This document shows positions 28,469 to 38,087 of a stretch of 55,628 bases of DNA, piece by piece. The translations under genes were made by a program, and so were the position numbers. Every line of letters begins with the position of its first letter. Position 1 is the first letter of the stretch. The stretch spans positions 1 through 55,628 of the forward strand of contig NZ_JAUXMX010000008.1 in the NCBI RefSeq assembly GCF_030683065.1, in the 5' to 3' direction. The stretch comes from Pseudomonas sp. (GTDB taxonomy: Bacteria; Pseudomonadota; Gammaproteobacteria; Pseudomonadales; Pseudomonadaceae). Below the pieces are notes generated by a model, which saw nothing but the letters and a program-made list of their open reading frames with translations, was not told the DNA's origin and did not search any database.

Positions 28469-29425
28469 ATGTTTAAGAGCGCCGCCGGACTATCTCTGGA
28501 TGTGCTGCGGGTGTTTGAGTCCGCTGCTCGCCACCTGAGTTTCACCGCAGCTGCCGCCGAACTGGGCAGCAGCCAGCCGGCCATCAGCCAGCAGATCAAG
28601 CGTCTTGAACAGCAGTTGGCAGTCCGTTTGTTCGACCGGGTCTATCGCGGCATCGTTCTTACCGAGGCCGGCGAGTTGTTGCTGCACTACGTGCAGGATG
28701 GCCTGCAAAGCCTCGACGCTGGCCTGGCCGCAGTCGCTGCCGGGCAGCAGCATGAGGTGCTGCAGGTGGCCACCGACTTTGCCTTTGCCGCCTATTGGCT
28801 GATGCCCAGGTTGCAGCGTTTCCACCAGCTTCACCCGGAGGTGGATGTCAGCCTGATCACCAGCGCCCGCGACCTGGCCGCGTTACCGGCGGAGATCGAT
28901 GTGGCCATCGCGTTCGGCGATGGCCGCTTCAAGCATGGCGAGGCCCATCTGCTGTTTAACGAGGAAGTATTCCCGGTGTGCAGCCCGCAACTGCTCAAGG
29001 GCCGGGTCTTGCCGCTGGCGCCGACGGCGCTGGCCGAGCTGCCCCTGCTGCACCTGCGGCCGGAGATTCGATCGCGCTGGTTCGACTGGAATGGCCTGTT
29101 CCGTGCCTTCGCTATTGCCGAGACACCCAGCCTGGGCATGTTGCGGTTCGACAATTACACCCTGCTGATTCAGGCGGCCATCGCCGGCCAGGGCGTGGCT
29201 ATCGGTTGGCGCCATCTGGTCGATGAGCTGCTCGATCAAGGCCTGCTATGCCGCGTATGCGCCGGCGAGGCGCGCTCTGACTTCGGCTATTACGTGGTGC
29301 TGCCCGAGCGCAAGCGCCGCCAGCGATTGACCCAGTACTTCGTCGATTGGCTCAAGCTGGAACTGGCGCGGGAGGACGAAGTGGCTTGCAGCATTCCGCC
29401 GAACGGGCGTAATCCAGCGTTTTAG
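28469..29425 (+). CDS. LysR-type regulator of choline-sulfate utilisation
   Basis: A 318-residue LTTR with an N-terminal HTH: VFESAARHLSFTAAAAELGS followed by QPAISQQIKRLEQQLAVRLF within about 12-56, then a GcvA-like effector domain. The 112-bp intergenic region shared with divergent betC should hold its operator. By position it corresponds to the choline-sulfate regulator beside betC. The effector could be choline-O-sulfate or choline; the sequence alone does not tell. Confidence 0.9.
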   Translation: MFKSAAGLSLDVLRVFESAARHLSFTAAAAELGSSQPAISQQIKRLEQQLAVRLFDRVYRGIVLTEAGELLLHYVQDGLQSLDAGLAAVAAGQQHEVLQVATDFAFAAYWLMPRLQRFHQLHPEVDVSLITSARDLAALPAEIDVAIAFGDGRFKHGEAHLLFNEEVFPVCSPQLLKGRVLPLAPTALAELPLLHLRPEIRSRWFDWNGLFRAFAIAETPSLGMLRFDNYTLLIQAAIAGQGVAIGWRHLVDELLDQGLLCRVCAGEARSDFGYYVVLPERKRRQRLTQYFVDWLKLELAREDEVACSIPPNGRNPAF

Positions 29426-29523
29426 ACGCCCTACACTGCAAGAGTGATAGCTGAGTTCCGTATACTGACGTGGTCAGTCGCTACGGCTCTGGCACTCTCC
29501 CACTCAACCCAGTGAATTTATCC

Positions 29524-30429
29524 GTGAATATCCGTCATTCGATCGTAAGTCTGTTGCTGGTCTGCAGCGGCCTTGTAGTCTCGACCCTCCAGGCCGCGCC
29601 GGCCAAGCCTCAGCAGGAGCTGGCCGCTGGCAGCGCGCTGTTGATCGACCTGAAGACCGGCCAGGAACTCTATTCCAGCAACCCCGACCTGCGCCTGCCT
29701 GTGGCCTCGGTGACCAAGCTGATGACCGCCATGGTGGCGCTCGACGCCAAGTTGCCCCTGGACGAGGTGTTGCCCATCACCATCCGCGACACTGTCGAAA
29801 TGCAGGGCGTTTTCTCGCGGGTGCGCATCGGCAGCGAGATCAGCCGTCGGCAGATGCTCCATCTGGCCCTGATGGCCTCGGAAAACCGCGCCGCCGCCAG
29901 CCTTGCCCACCACTATCCGGGCGGCCATAGCGCTTTTGTTGCAGCGATGAACACCAAAGCCAAGGCGCTGGGCATGCACCACAGTCGATTCGTCGAGCCC
30001 ACCGGCATGTCCGAGCAGAACGTCTCCACCGCCCGCGACCTGGCGCTGATGATCAAGGCGGCGCAGCAGTATCCGCTGATCGGCCAGTTCAGCACCGACT
30101 CGGAAGTCACCGTGGCTTTCCGCAAACCCAACTACACCCTGGGTTTTCGCAACACCAACGCGCTGGTGCGCAAGGCCGACTGGGATATCGACCTGAGCAA
30201 GACCGGCTTTACCAACGCTGCCGGCCGCTGCCTGGTGATGCTCACCTCGATGAACCACCGCTCGGTGGCCTTCGTCGTGCTCGGCGCCTTCGGCAAGTAC
30301 ACCCACATGGCCGACGCCAACCGCCTCAAGCGCTGGATGGAGACCGGCAAGGTCACCCCGGTGCCAGCCGCGGCGCTCAGCTACAAGCGCCAGAAGCTGG
30401 CGGAGTGGAGCCAGTACGCCGGGCAGTAG
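29524..30429 (+). CDS. pbpG: D-alanyl-D-alanine endopeptidase, penicillin-binding protein 7
   Basis: A periplasmic peptidase of the S11 family (about 301 residues) that cleaves DD-cross-links in peptidoglycan. The exported N-terminus is [20 protein letters not shown] with cleavage near LQA. All active-site motifs are present: SVTK (catalytic Ser62 and Lys65), the SEN triad in [13 protein letters not shown], and [11 protein letters not shown]. The start is uncertain: GTG 29524 (VNIRHS) best fits a signal peptide, and GTG 29512 or GTG 29470 in the same frame are alternatives. No strong ribosome-binding site is visible. The long repeat array begins 18 bp after the stop. Confidence 0.92.
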   Translation: MNIRHSIVSLLLVCSGLVVSTLQAAPAKPQQELAAGSALLIDLKTGQELYSSNPDLRLPVASVTKLMTAMVALDAKLPLDEVLPITIRDTVEMQGVFSRVRIGSEISRRQMLHLALMASENRAAASLAHHYPGGHSAFVAAMNTKAKALGMHHSRFVEPTGMSEQNVSTARDLALMIKAAQQYPLIGQFSTDSEVTVAFRKPNYTLGFRNTNALVRKADWDIDLSKTGFTNAAGRCLVMLTSMNHRSVAFVVLGAFGKYTHMADANRLKRWMETGKVTPVPAAALSYKRQKLAEWSQYAGQ

Positions 30430-30447
30430 TAGGCAAACGCCTCGGTC

Positions 30448-31192
30448 GGTAGCCTGGGTTGAGCACCGCGATACCCGGGAATAGATGCCCCGGGTGTCGC
30501 TTCGCTCGCCCCGGGCTACGGTTGCAGGCAAGCACCCCGGTCGGGCAGGTACCTCCGTCGGTAGCCTGGGTTGAGCATCGCGATACCCAGGAGTAGGTGC
30601 CCCGGGTGTCGCTTCGCTCGCCCCGGGCTACGGTTGCATGCAAACGTCCCGGTCGGGCCGGTACCTCCGTCGGTAGCCTGGGTTGAGCACCGCGATACCC
30701 AGGAAGAGTTGCCCCGGGTGTCGCTTCGCTCGCCCCGGGCTACGGTTGCAGGCAAGCACCCCGGTCGGGCAGTTACCTCCGGTAGCCTGGGTTGAGCACC
30801 GCGATACCCGGGAATAGATGCCCCGGGTGTCGCTTCGCTCGACCTGGGCTACGGTGGTGGGCAGCGTCCCTGTCGGGCAGGTATCTCCGTCGGTAGCCTG
30901 GGTTGAGCACCGCGGTACCCGGGAGGAGGTGCCCCGGGTGTCGCTTCGCTCGACCCGGGCTACGGTTGCAGGCAAACGCCCCGGTCGGGCAGGTGCCTCC
31001 GGTAGCCTGGGCTGAGCACCGCGATACCCGGGAATAGATGCCCCGGGTGTCGCTTCGCTCGACCCGGGCTACGGTTGCAGGCAAAACGTCCCGGTCGGGC
31101 AGGTACCTCCGGTAGCCTGGGTTGAGCACCGCGATACCCGGGAAGAGGTGCCCCGGGTGTCGCTTCGCTCGACCCGGGCTACGGTTGCATGC
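30448..31192. repeat. Seven-copy tandem array, about 110-bp unit, between pbpG and trpA
   Basis: Units begin GGTAGCCTGGGTTGAGCACC at 30448, 30560, 30672, 30781, 30892, 31001 and 31111 (periods 112, 112, 109, 111, 109, 110). Each unit has a dyad between GGTAGCC(T/C)GGG and CCCGGGCTACG, an inner GTGTCGCTTCGCTCG segment, and a tail GCAA(A)CG(C/T)CCCGGTCGGG. That tail matches the stem of the trpA terminator that follows the last unit. Units differ mostly in short variable positions and two forms of the 3-5-base linker. Reading frames across it are repeat artefacts. Confidence 0.95.
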
Positions 31193-31216
31193 AAAACGCC
31201 CCGGTCGGGGCGTTTT
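31193..31216. terminator. Bidirectional terminator between trpA and the repeat array
   Basis: Stem AAAACGCCCC (31193-31202) and GGGGCGTTTT (31207-31216) with loop GGTC, followed on the plus strand by GGTTTTG. It lies 18 bp past the trpA stop (minus strand), and its A/T tails give U-runs in both directions. It suits the convergent pbpG and trpBA transcripts. Confidence 0.85.
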
Positions 31217-31233
31217 GGTTTTGTCAGGTACAG

Positions 31234-32043
31234 TCAGTTGCGGGCGTTGCGTACGCCTTCGGCCAACGCCGCGACCAGGGTCAGCACGCCCTCGATGGCC
31301 GCGTCGTCGTTCTCGGCATTGGCGATCTGGTCGATCAGCGCCGAGCCGACTACTACACCTTCGGCCAGGCGGGCGATGGTCGCCGCATGTTCCGGGGTGC
31401 GGATGCCGAAGCCGATGCACAACGGCAGATCGGTGTGGCGACGCAGGCGAATGATGGCCTGCTCCACATGCTCCAGGGTCGCCGCGCCAGCGCCAGTCAC
31501 GCCCGCTACCGACACGTAGTAGACAAATCCGGAGCTGCCGTTGAGCACCTTGGGCAGGCGCTTGTCGTCGGTGGTCGGGGTGGTCAGGCGGATGAAGTCC
31601 AGGCCTGCGACTTGCGCCGGGTCACACAGGTCGACGTTATGTTCCGGTGGCAGGTCGACCACGATCAGGCCATCAACGCCCGAGGCCACGGCTTCGGCGA
31701 TAAAGCGCTCGACGCCGTATTTGTGGATCGGGTTGAAGTAGCCCATCAGCACCAGCGGCGTGACCTGCTCGCCTTCACGGAATTCGCGAACCATTTGCAG
31801 GGTTTTTGCCAAATCCTGGCCGTTGTCCAGCGCGCGGATATTGGCGAGCTGGATCGCTGGGCCATCGGCCATCGGATCGGTAAAGGGCATGCCCAGTTCG
31901 ATCACATCAGCGCCGGCAGCAGGCAGGCCTTTGAGGATCGCCAGGGAGGCGTCGTAGTTCGGATCACCGCCGGTGACGAAGGTCACCAGGGCGGCGCGGT
32001 TCTGTTGTTTCAGCTCGGCAAAGCGGCTTTGCAGGCGGCTCAT
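31234..32043 (-). CDS. trpA: Tryptophan synthase alpha chain
   Basis: A 269-residue TIM-barrel subunit splitting indole-3-glycerol phosphate to indole and glyceraldehyde-3-phosphate. Catalytic Glu and Asp lie in [20 protein letters not shown] (about 46-65). The phosphate-binding [11 protein letters not shown] and the loop SVAGVTGAG are present. It overlaps trpB by 4 bp (ATGA), giving translational coupling and equal output for the alpha2-beta2 complex. A terminator follows 18 bp after the stop. Confidence 0.98.
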   Translation of the reverse strand: MSRLQSRFAELKQQNRAALVTFVTGGDPNYDASLAILKGLPAAGADVIELGMPFTDPMADGPAIQLANIRALDNGQDLAKTLQMVREFREGEQVTPLVLMGYFNPIHKYGVERFIAEAVASGVDGLIVVDLPPEHNVDLCDPAQVAGLDFIRLTTPTTDDKRLPKVLNGSSGFVYYVSVAGVTGAGAATLEHVEQAIIRLRRHTDLPLCIGFGIRTPEHAATIARLAEGVVVGSALIDQIANAENDDAAIEGVLTLVAALAEGVRNARN

Positions 32044-33251
32044 GCGTGCTTCTCCTGTTGTTCCATGTGGTGCACGATGGTTTGCATGTCTTTGTCGCCA
32101 CGCCCGGACAGGTTGAGCACCATCAGGTGATCTTTAGGCAGGTTGGGCGCGCGCTTGAACACTTCGGCCAGGGCGTGAGCGGTTTCCAGGGCGGGAATGA
32201 TGCCCTCCTGGCGGCAGCAGATGTGGAAGGCTTCGAGGGCTTCGGTGTCGGTCACCGAGGTGTATTCGACGCGGCCGACTTCATGCAACCAGGCGTGTTC
32301 CGGGCCGATACCGGGGTAATCCAGGCCGGCGGAAATCGAGTGGGCGTCGATGATCTGGCCGTCGTCGCTTTGCAGCAGGAAGGTGCGGTTGCCGTGCAGT
32401 ACGCCCGGTACGCCGCCGTTCAGGCTGGCCGCATGCTTGCCGGTTTCGATACCGTGGCCGGCCGCTTCGACGCCGATGATTTTCACCTCTTTATCATCGA
32501 GGAAGGGGTGGAACAGGCCGATGGCATTCGAGCCGCCGCCGATGCAGGCGATCAGGCTGTCGGGCAGACGACCTTCCTGGGCGAGCATCTGGTCGCGGGT
32601 TTCCTTGCCGATCACGGCCTGGAAGTCGCGCACCATCGCCGGGTACGGGTGCGGGCCGGCCACGGTGCCGATCATGTAGAAGGTGTTGTCGACGTTGGTC
32701 ACCCAGTCGCGCAGGGCTTCGTTCATCGCGTCTTTCAGGGTGCCGGTGCCGGCGACCACGGGGATTACCGTGGCGCCCATCAGTTTCATGCGCAGCACGT
32801 TGGCATGCTGGCGGTGGATGTCGGTGCTGCCCATGAAGATCACGCATTCCATGCCGAAACGCGCCGCAACGGTGGCGGTGGCTACGCCGTGCATGCCGGC
32901 GCCGGTCTCGGCGATGATGCGTTTTTTGCCCATGCGCCTGGCCAGCAGGACCTGGCCGATGCAGTTGTTGATCTTGTGCGCGCCGGTGTGATTGAGCTCT
33001 TCACGCTTGAAGTAGATCTTCGCGCCGCCGCACATGTCGGTCAGGCGCTCGGCGAAATACAGCGGGCTCGGGCGGCCGACGAAATCGCGCTGGAAGTAGG
33101 CCAGTTCTTTCTGGAACTCAGGGTCGAGCTTGGCCTTCTCGTATTCTGCGGCCAGGTCGTGGATCAGCGGCATCAGGGTTTCGGCGACGTATTGGCCGCC
33201 GAATGAGCCGAACAAGCCGTTGGCATCTGGGCCAGTGCGGAAGGAAGTCAT
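32040..33251 (-). CDS. trpB: Tryptophan synthase beta chain
   Basis: A 403-residue PLP enzyme joining indole with serine to form tryptophan. The PLP lysine is Lys93 in [16 protein letters not shown], and the phosphate-binding loop is [15 protein letters not shown]. The substrate loop [17 protein letters not shown] is intact. ATG 33251 is preceded by AAGGAG. It is divergent from trpI across 129 bp, where TrpI with indoleglycerol phosphate activates trpBA in Pseudomonas. Confidence 0.98.
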   Translation of the reverse strand: MTSFRTGPDANGLFGSFGGQYVAETLMPLIHDLAAEYEKAKLDPEFQKELAYFQRDFVGRPSPLYFAERLTDMCGGAKIYFKREELNHTGAHKINNCIGQVLLARRMGKKRIIAETGAGMHGVATATVAARFGMECVIFMGSTDIHRQHANVLRMKLMGATVIPVVAGTGTLKDAMNEALRDWVTNVDNTFYMIGTVAGPHPYPAMVRDFQAVIGKETRDQMLAQEGRLPDSLIACIGGGSNAIGLFHPFLDDKEVKIIGVEAAGHGIETGKHAASLNGGVPGVLHGNRTFLLQSDDGQIIDAHSISAGLDYPGIGPEHAWLHEVGRVEYTSVTDTEALEAFHICCRQEGIIPALETAHALAEVFKRAPNLPKDHLMVLNLSGRGDKDMQTIVHHMEQQEKHA

Positions 33252-33380
33252 GGCGTTCTCCTTGGGAAATGGGTGCGCTGTGCAGGTGGCACCCGCTTTG
33301 CGACGATGGACAGAGGATAAAGCTGTGGCCCGCTCAGCAAAAGCGATAAGATTGCCGCGACCTGTCAGGAAAACTCACAG
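33252..33380. promoter_or_regulatory. trpB-trpI divergent control region
   Basis: A 129-bp spacer between divergent trpBA and trpI. By established Pseudomonas biology it should hold the TrpI sites and overlapping promoters. A CTGTCAGGAAAACTCACAG stretch (33362-33380) is a candidate LTTR-type dyad touching the trpI start. I could not assign sites I and II with confidence. Confidence 0.5.
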
Positions 33381-34268
33381 ATGAGCCAGGATTTACCGCC
33401 CCTCAATGCCCTGCGCGCCTTCGAAGCGGCCGCGCGGTTGAACAGCGTCAGTCAGGCCGCCAACGAGCTGCATGTCACCCATGGCGCGGTAAGTCGGCAG
33501 GTGCGCGCGTTGGAAGAGCACCTCGGGGTGGCCCTGTTCAGCAAAGAGGGACGTGGCCTTAAACTCACAGATGCCGGGATTCGTCTGCGCGATGTGTGTG
33601 CCGAGGCGTTCGGCCGTTTGCGCAGCACGTGCGCCGAGTTGCAGCAGGGGCAAGCCGATGCACCCTTTGTGCTGGCCTGTCCTGGCAGCCTGCTGGCGCG
33701 CTGGTTCATTCCGCGCCTGGATCGGCTCAACCGCGAGCTGCCGGAACTGCGCCTGCAACTCTCGGCCAGTGAGGGTGAACTGGACCCGCGACGTGCCGGC
33801 GTGGATGCCACCCTGTGGTTCGCCGAGCCGCCCTGGCCTGCGGACATGCAGGTGTTCGAGCTGGCGGGCGAGCGTATCGGACCGGTCCTGAGCCCGCGTT
33901 ATGGCCGCTTCGCCGAGTTGCACACCGCACCCGCGGCGGCGCTGCTGGGCGAGCCTCTGCTGCACACCAGCTCACGCCCGCAAGCCTGGCCAAGCTGGGC
34001 TACGAGCAATGGCCTGGATACCAGCGCACTCAGGCTAGGCCAGGGCTTCGAGCACCTCTACTACCTGCTGGAAGCCGCAGCCGCCGGCCTTGGCGTAGCC
34101 ATCGCCCCGCAACAGCTGGTGGCCGACGATCTGGCAGCGGGGCGCCTGGTCGCCCCCTGGGGCTTTGTCGCAACCCCGGCGCGCCTGGCGTTGTGGGTGC
34201 CCGCGCGGCGAGTGGGCAAGCGCGCGCAATGCCTGGCCGAGTGGTTGCGCGGTGAATTGGCTGGCTGA
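33381..34268 (+). CDS. trpI: LysR-type activator of trpBA
   Basis: A 295-residue LTTR. The HTH is at about 8-45: [20 protein letters not shown] and [20 protein letters not shown]. This [11 protein letters not shown] form is typical of the GcvA/AmpR/TrpI branch. Divergence from trpBA identifies it as TrpI, which uses indoleglycerol phosphate as inducer. The ATG at 33381 overlaps a candidate operator, consistent with autorepression. Confidence 0.95.
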   Translation: MSQDLPPLNALRAFEAAARLNSVSQAANELHVTHGAVSRQVRALEEHLGVALFSKEGRGLKLTDAGIRLRDVCAEAFGRLRSTCAELQQGQADAPFVLACPGSLLARWFIPRLDRLNRELPELRLQLSASEGELDPRRAGVDATLWFAEPPWPADMQVFELAGERIGPVLSPRYGRFAELHTAPAAALLGEPLLHTSSRPQAWPSWATSNGLDTSALRLGQGFEHLYYLLEAAAAGLGVAIAPQQLVADDLAAGRLVAPWGFVATPARLALWVPARRVGKRAQCLAEWLRGELAG

Positions 34269-34357
34269 GGCCGGCGCGTCACACCTAGGCGCAATAGAAA
34301 CCGCGCACCGGCGACTTATCGACTAGCGTTTAACTACCTTGCAGTGGAGAAAACGTC

Positions 34358-34573
34358 ATGTCTGATCACCACACCTACAAGAAAGTCGAGATAGTCGGTT
34401 CTTCGCGCATCAGCAGCGATGATGCGATCAACAATGCCCTGGCCGAGTGCGCCAAGTCGATTCGCAACCTGGAATGGTTCGAAGTCGTGGAAAGTCGCGG
34501 GCATATCGAGAATGGCAAGGTCGGCCACTACCAGGTAACCCTCAAGGTTGGTTTTCGTATCAGCGACAGCTGA
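34358..34573 (+). CDS. Dodecin, flavin-storage protein
   Basis: A 71-residue protein (MSDHHTYKKVEIVGSSRISS...) that assembles as a dodecamer binding flavin or CoA. The pattern YKKVEIVGSS, DDAINNALAECAKSIRNLEWFEVVE and GKVGHYQVTLKVGF is diagnostic, with the flavin-sandwiching Trp in NLEWFEV. A GTGGAG lies about 10 bases before the ATG. It is transcribed alone, 89 bp after trpI. Expected role: buffering free FMN/FAD. Confidence 0.95.
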   Translation: MSDHHTYKKVEIVGSSRISSDDAINNALAECAKSIRNLEWFEVVESRGHIENGKVGHYQVTLKVGFRISDS

Positions 34574-34913
34574 GACGGTGTTGCCGGCCTGCTTGCCTGT
34601 TAGCGTCACGGCCGACAAAGGTTATACCCAGGTATGGCAGGCACACCGCTTTTGCAGGCGCTCGCCTGCTGCCTTCGACGCCACGCTGTCGCGCAGCAAA
34701 CCGGGGCTCTCAAGGATCAATACCCTGGTATTTGGGGCCGCCTAGGCGGTGCCGCCTGGCTCGGCCAACGTGGGTCGGGCGGCCACAAATTGACCCGCTG
34801 TCAGCTGCCGGCTGGCCGTTAGGCTCTGAAATCCGTAGAGTAAGCCCTACTATTTAGCTGGGTTATTGGCGTGTGTATGCGCCGTAACCCACGCAAGCCA
34901 ACAGGCAGGGCCG
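34574..34913. other. Intergenic region after dodecin
   Basis: No gene recognised in 340 bp. It contains two similar short blocks (TTATACCCAGGTATGG at 34622 and AATACCCTGGTATTTGG at 34721) and a GCCGCC(T)-rich dyad around 34735-34765 (GGCCGCCTAGGCGGTGCC). Either could be a weak terminator for dodecin. The upstream leader of the LLM gene is at the right end. Confidence 0.4.
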
Positions 34914-35915
34914 ATGAGCGTTTTAGCACAGACCAAGATTTCCACCCTCGATCTCGTACCGATCCGCGATGACGGCAGCCCCGCGCAGGCGCTGCAGAAC
35001 GCCCTGGCGCTGGCCCGGCATGTCGAGCGCCTCGGCTTCACCCGCTTCTGGGTAGCCGAGCACCACAATATGGACGGTATCGCCAGCTCGGCCACCGCAG
35101 TGCTGCTCGGTTACCTGGCGGCAGGCACCTCGACTATTCGTGTTGGTTCCGGCGGGGTGATGCTGCCCAATCACGCGCCGTTGGTGATCGCCGAACAATT
35201 CGGCACCCTGGCCACCCTGTATCCGGGACGCATTGACCTGGGCCTGGGGCGCGCGCCCGGCGCCGACCAGTTCACCGCCCAGGCCCTGCGCCGCGACCGC
35301 ATCGGCAGTGCCGATGACTTCCCCCGCGATGTCGAAGAGCTGCAGCGCTACCTTGGCCCGCGCACCCCGGATCAGCGGGTCATTGCGATGCCGGGTACGG
35401 GCACTCAGGTGCCGATCTGGCTGCTCGGTTCCAGCCTGTTCAGCGCCCAGTTGGCGGGTGAGAAAGGCCTGCCTTATGCCTTCGCCTCGCACTTCGCGCC
35501 GCACTATATGCATGAGGCGATTCGCGTTTACCGCAACCACTTCAAACCCTCGGCGGTGCTCGACCAACCCTATGTGATGCTTGGCGTACCCCTGGTTGCC
35601 GCCGACAGCGACGAGCAGGCCGAGTACCTGGCCACGTCCGCCTACCAGCGCATTCTTGCCTTGATCCGTGGCCAGAGCCTGGTGCAGAAACCGCCGGTCA
35701 ACAGCATGCAAGGCCTGTGGCTGCCCCACGAAAAAGAGGCGGTTGCCAGCTTCCTGGGCCTGGCGGTGGTCGGCGGCCCGGAGAAAGTCCGCGCACGCCT
35801 TGAGGTGTTGCTGGAGCAAACCGGCGCCGACGAGCTGATTTTTACCTGCGACCTCTACGACTTCGCCGACCGCTTGCGCGCCTTCGAGATTCTCGCGCAA
35901 GTGCGTGCTGGCTAA
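34914..35915 (+). CDS. LLM-class flavin-dependent monooxygenase (luciferase-like)
   Basis: A 333-residue TIM-barrel flavoprotein of the bacterial luciferase superfamily. Family blocks: [39 protein letters not shown] (about 43-61), [20 protein letters not shown] and [20 protein letters not shown]. It belongs to the group often called MsnO8 or YhbW-like oxidoreductases, whose substrates are mostly unknown. ATG 34914 is chosen because AGGG precedes it; an upstream in-frame ATG at 34866 has no homology. The OsmC-family gene follows after 68 bp, so both may serve in redox or xenobiotic stress. Confidence 0.9.
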   Translation: MSVLAQTKISTLDLVPIRDDGSPAQALQNALALARHVERLGFTRFWVAEHHNMDGIASSATAVLLGYLAAGTSTIRVGSGGVMLPNHAPLVIAEQFGTLATLYPGRIDLGLGRAPGADQFTAQALRRDRIGSADDFPRDVEELQRYLGPRTPDQRVIAMPGTGTQVPIWLLGSSLFSAQLAGEKGLPYAFASHFAPHYMHEAIRVYRNHFKPSAVLDQPYVMLGVPLVAADSDEQAEYLATSAYQRILALIRGQSLVQKPPVNSMQGLWLPHEKEAVASFLGLAVVGGPEKVRARLEVLLEQTGADELIFTCDLYDFADRLRAFEILAQVRAG

Positions 35916-35983
35916 ATCACTGCGAACTTGTCGCGCCAATAGGTCTCTGAACTCTTTAGCCCTTAATGCAATGGAGAACCCAG

Positions 35984-36409
35984 ATGAAAAAGACAGCATC
36001 GGCCCACTGGCAAGGCGGCATCAAAGACGGCAAAGGCACTATCTCAACCCAGAGCGGCGCCTTGTCGCAAAGCCCTTATGGCTTCAACACGCGCTTCGAG
36101 GATCAGCCGGGCACTAACCCGGAAGAGCTGATCGGCGCGGCCCATGCGGGTTGTTTTTCCATGGCCCTGTCCAAGGAACTGGGCGACGCCGGGATGACTG
36201 CCGAAAGTATCGAGACCAAGGCTGAGGTGACCCTCGACCAGCGCGATGGCGGTTTCGCCATCACTGCCGTGCACCTGACCTTGCGCGCAAAAATTCCCGG
36301 AGCCGACCGCACGGTCTTTGCGCAGGCGGTGGAAGCCGCCAAGAACGGTTGCCCGGTATCCAAGGTATTAAATGCCGAGATCACCCTGGAAGCCGTGCTC
36401 GACGCCTGA
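35984..36409 (+). CDS. OsmC-family peroxiredoxin
   Basis: A 141-residue cytoplasmic thiol peroxidase reducing organic hydroperoxides. The two redox cysteines are conserved: GAAHAGCFSMALSKEL (peroxidatic, about Cys57) and AAKNGCPVSKVLNAE (resolving, about Cys122). The N-terminal HWQGGIKDGKGTIST is OsmC rather than Ohr type. ATG 35984 has GGAG about 10 bases upstream. Confidence 0.93.
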   Translation: MKKTASAHWQGGIKDGKGTISTQSGALSQSPYGFNTRFEDQPGTNPEELIGAAHAGCFSMALSKELGDAGMTAESIETKAEVTLDQRDGGFAITAVHLTLRAKIPGADRTVFAQAVEAAKNGCPVSKVLNAEITLEAVLDA

Positions 36410-36431
36410 TCCGACAGGATCCGTGACGTGA

Positions 36432-36449
36432 CCGCAGAACAGTCTGCGG
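36432..36449. terminator. Weak hairpin between convergent genes
   Basis: Stem CCGCAGA (36432-36438) and TCTGCGG (36443-36449) with a 4-nt loop, between the OsmC gene and the convergent lipoprotein gene. No proper U-run on either strand, so only a tentative terminator. Confidence 0.35.
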
Positions 36450-36453
36450 CCTG

Positions 36454-36867
36454 CTAGAAAACCCCGCAGCGCAATACCTTGGCTCGCGCCAGCACATTGC
36501 GCTGCTCGTCATAGAGCCAGCCCTGGGCGCTCATCGCCAGCGTCCGGGCTTCGATCCGGTAGCGCTGGCCGGCGGCGAAGTCGTCGTAGCGCACGCGCAG
36601 CTCGCAGGTGCGCTGCACCGGCTCGGTCATCATGCTGCTGCCGCCCTGCACCTCGAACTGGAAGCGCGCGACCAGTTCGTGGGCACCGGGGGTGAGCTGG
36701 AAGTAACGGCCATCGTTGAGGCGTTTGCCGTCGAGCTCCTCGGCCATCAGCAGGTCGCTGGCCGTGGTGTACAGGTCAACCCAGGCCATGCCAGGGTCGC
36801 GTGGCGGCAATGGCGAGGCGCACGCGCTGAGCATCAACAGGCTGATAATCAGTAATGGGTAGCGCAT
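36454..36867 (-). CDS. Predicted lipoprotein of unknown function
   Basis: 137 residues. MRYPLLIISLLMLSACASPL is a lipoprotein signal with lipidated Cys16. The mature protein contains MAWVDLYTTASDLLMAEELDGKRLNDGRYFQLTPGAHELVARF-like blocks (about 26-70), a pattern of a beta-sandwich PEGA-like surface domain: an ELDGKRL...F.L.PG.HEL.V core. No enzyme motif is seen. It has two cysteines in the mature domain (about residues 87 and 134) that could form a disulfide. It is divergent from the metallopeptidase lipoprotein gene (81 bp apart). I do not recognise a named family with certainty. Confidence 0.75.
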   Translation of the reverse strand: MRYPLLIISLLMLSACASPLPPRDPGMAWVDLYTTASDLLMAEELDGKRLNDGRYFQLTPGAHELVARFQFEVQGGSSMMTEPVQRTCELRVRYDDFAAGQRYRIEARTLAMSAQGWLYDEQRNVLARAKVLRCGVF

Positions 36868-36948
36868 GGCAGTCTCCGAAATTGACGTTACACAATCAGC
36901 TTACGCCGGTAGTGCGGACAGTAGCTGTAGTGCGTTAGTTTGCCGAAT

Positions 36949-38025
36949 ATGAACTATCGCACTGCTCACTATTTTATCGACTCGCTCTGCCGGCCCTGGG
37001 TTCCGCTGCTGGCAGCGCTGTTGCTCGGCGGTTGCAGCACCCTGGATTACTACGGCCACCTGGCTCGCGGCCAGGTACAGCTGTTGCAGGCGAGCCAGCC
37101 GGTCGACGCCATGCTGGGCGACCCGCAGGTGAATGCCAGCCTGCAGCAACGCCTGGCCCTGACCCAGCAGGCGCGCGACTTCGCCAGTGCCGAACTGGGC
37201 CTGCCGGACAACCGCAGCTACCGCCTGTATGCCGATATCCAGCGGCCCTTCGTGGTGTGGAACCTGTTCGCCACCGCGGAATTTTCCGTCACGCCCGAGC
37301 TGCACTGCTTTCCCATCGCCGGTTGCGTGGCCTATCGCGGCTACTACAGCCAGGGCCGCGCTCGCGGTGCGGCGGCGCTGCTCAAGCAGCAGGGGCTGGA
37401 CACCTACGTCGCTGGGGTCGAGGCCTATTCCACCCTCGGCTGGTTCAATGACCCGATCCTCAACACCATGCTGCGCTGGAACGATGAACGCCTGGTGGCG
37501 GTGATCTTCCACGAACTGGCGCATCAGCAGCTGTATGTGGCCGACGACACCGCGTTCAACGAATCTTTCGCCACCTTCGTCGAGCGCGAAGGCCTGCGCC
37601 AATGGCAGCAGGCGCAGGGCCAGCCGGTTGCCGACCCGCACGCAGCCCAGCAGCGCGAGCAGTTCAGCGCACTGGTGCTGGCCAGTCGCGCGCGCCTGGA
37701 GCAGTTGTACGCCAGCGACCTGGCGGCAGACGCCATGCGCGTGGCCAAGCAGGCCGAGTTCGAGCGCCTGCGCCAGGAGTACCAAGCCCTGCGCGAGCGC
37801 GAGTGGGGCGGCCATGGCCGCTACGATGCCTGGATCGCCGCGCCACTGAACAACGCCAAGCTGCTGCCGTTCGGTCTTTACGATCAGTGGGTGCCGGCCT
37901 TTGCCGCCTTGTTCGCCGAGGTTGACGGTGATTGGCCGCGCTTCTATCAGCGCGTCGCCGCCCTCGGCAAATTGCCGGCCGCGGCGCGCACCGCGGCACT
38001 GGCAGCCTTGCACAAAGCCAGCTAG
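36949..38025 (+). CDS. Predicted zinc aminopeptidase lipoprotein (COG4324/PF10023 type)
   Basis: 358 residues. The N-terminus has a lipobox in LLAALLLGGCS with Cys29. The metallopeptidase motif HELAH is at 188-192 in VAVIFHELAHQQLYVADDTAFNESFATFVE, where the downstream Glu in NESFA is the likely third zinc ligand. Family members are annotated as putative aminopeptidases; to my knowledge activity is not well proven. The conserved DYYGHLARGQVQLLQASQPV block after the lipobox supports the family. ATG 36949 is preferred over TTG 36940. It is divergent from the small lipoprotein gene and 62 bp upstream of the DUF1161 gene. Confidence 0.88.
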   Translation: MNYRTAHYFIDSLCRPWVPLLAALLLGGCSTLDYYGHLARGQVQLLQASQPVDAMLGDPQVNASLQQRLALTQQARDFASAELGLPDNRSYRLYADIQRPFVVWNLFATAEFSVTPELHCFPIAGCVAYRGYYSQGRARGAAALLKQQGLDTYVAGVEAYSTLGWFNDPILNTMLRWNDERLVAVIFHELAHQQLYVADDTAFNESFATFVEREGLRQWQQAQGQPVADPHAAQQREQFSALVLASRARLEQLYASDLAADAMRVAKQAEFERLRQEYQALREREWGGHGRYDAWIAAPLNNAKLLPFGLYDQWVPAFAALFAEVDGDWPRFYQRVAALGKLPAAARTAALAALHKAS

Positions 38026-38087
38026 AACTTGCTGTACCGTGCGCCGGTCAAATACTGGCGAGTTTCGCAAAACCAAGGAGATGTACG

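Noticed and set aside
30448..31192. CRISPR array
   Set aside because: Units of about 110 bp are contiguous and similar over their whole length, with no short constant repeat alternating with unique spacers, and no cas genes are present.
30377..31420. Overlapping minus-strand reading frames repeating a GRAKRHPGH / ERSDTRG peptide
   Set aside because: They are translations of the tandem repeat array; unit boundaries, not codons, set the pattern, and no ribosome-binding site or family is evident.
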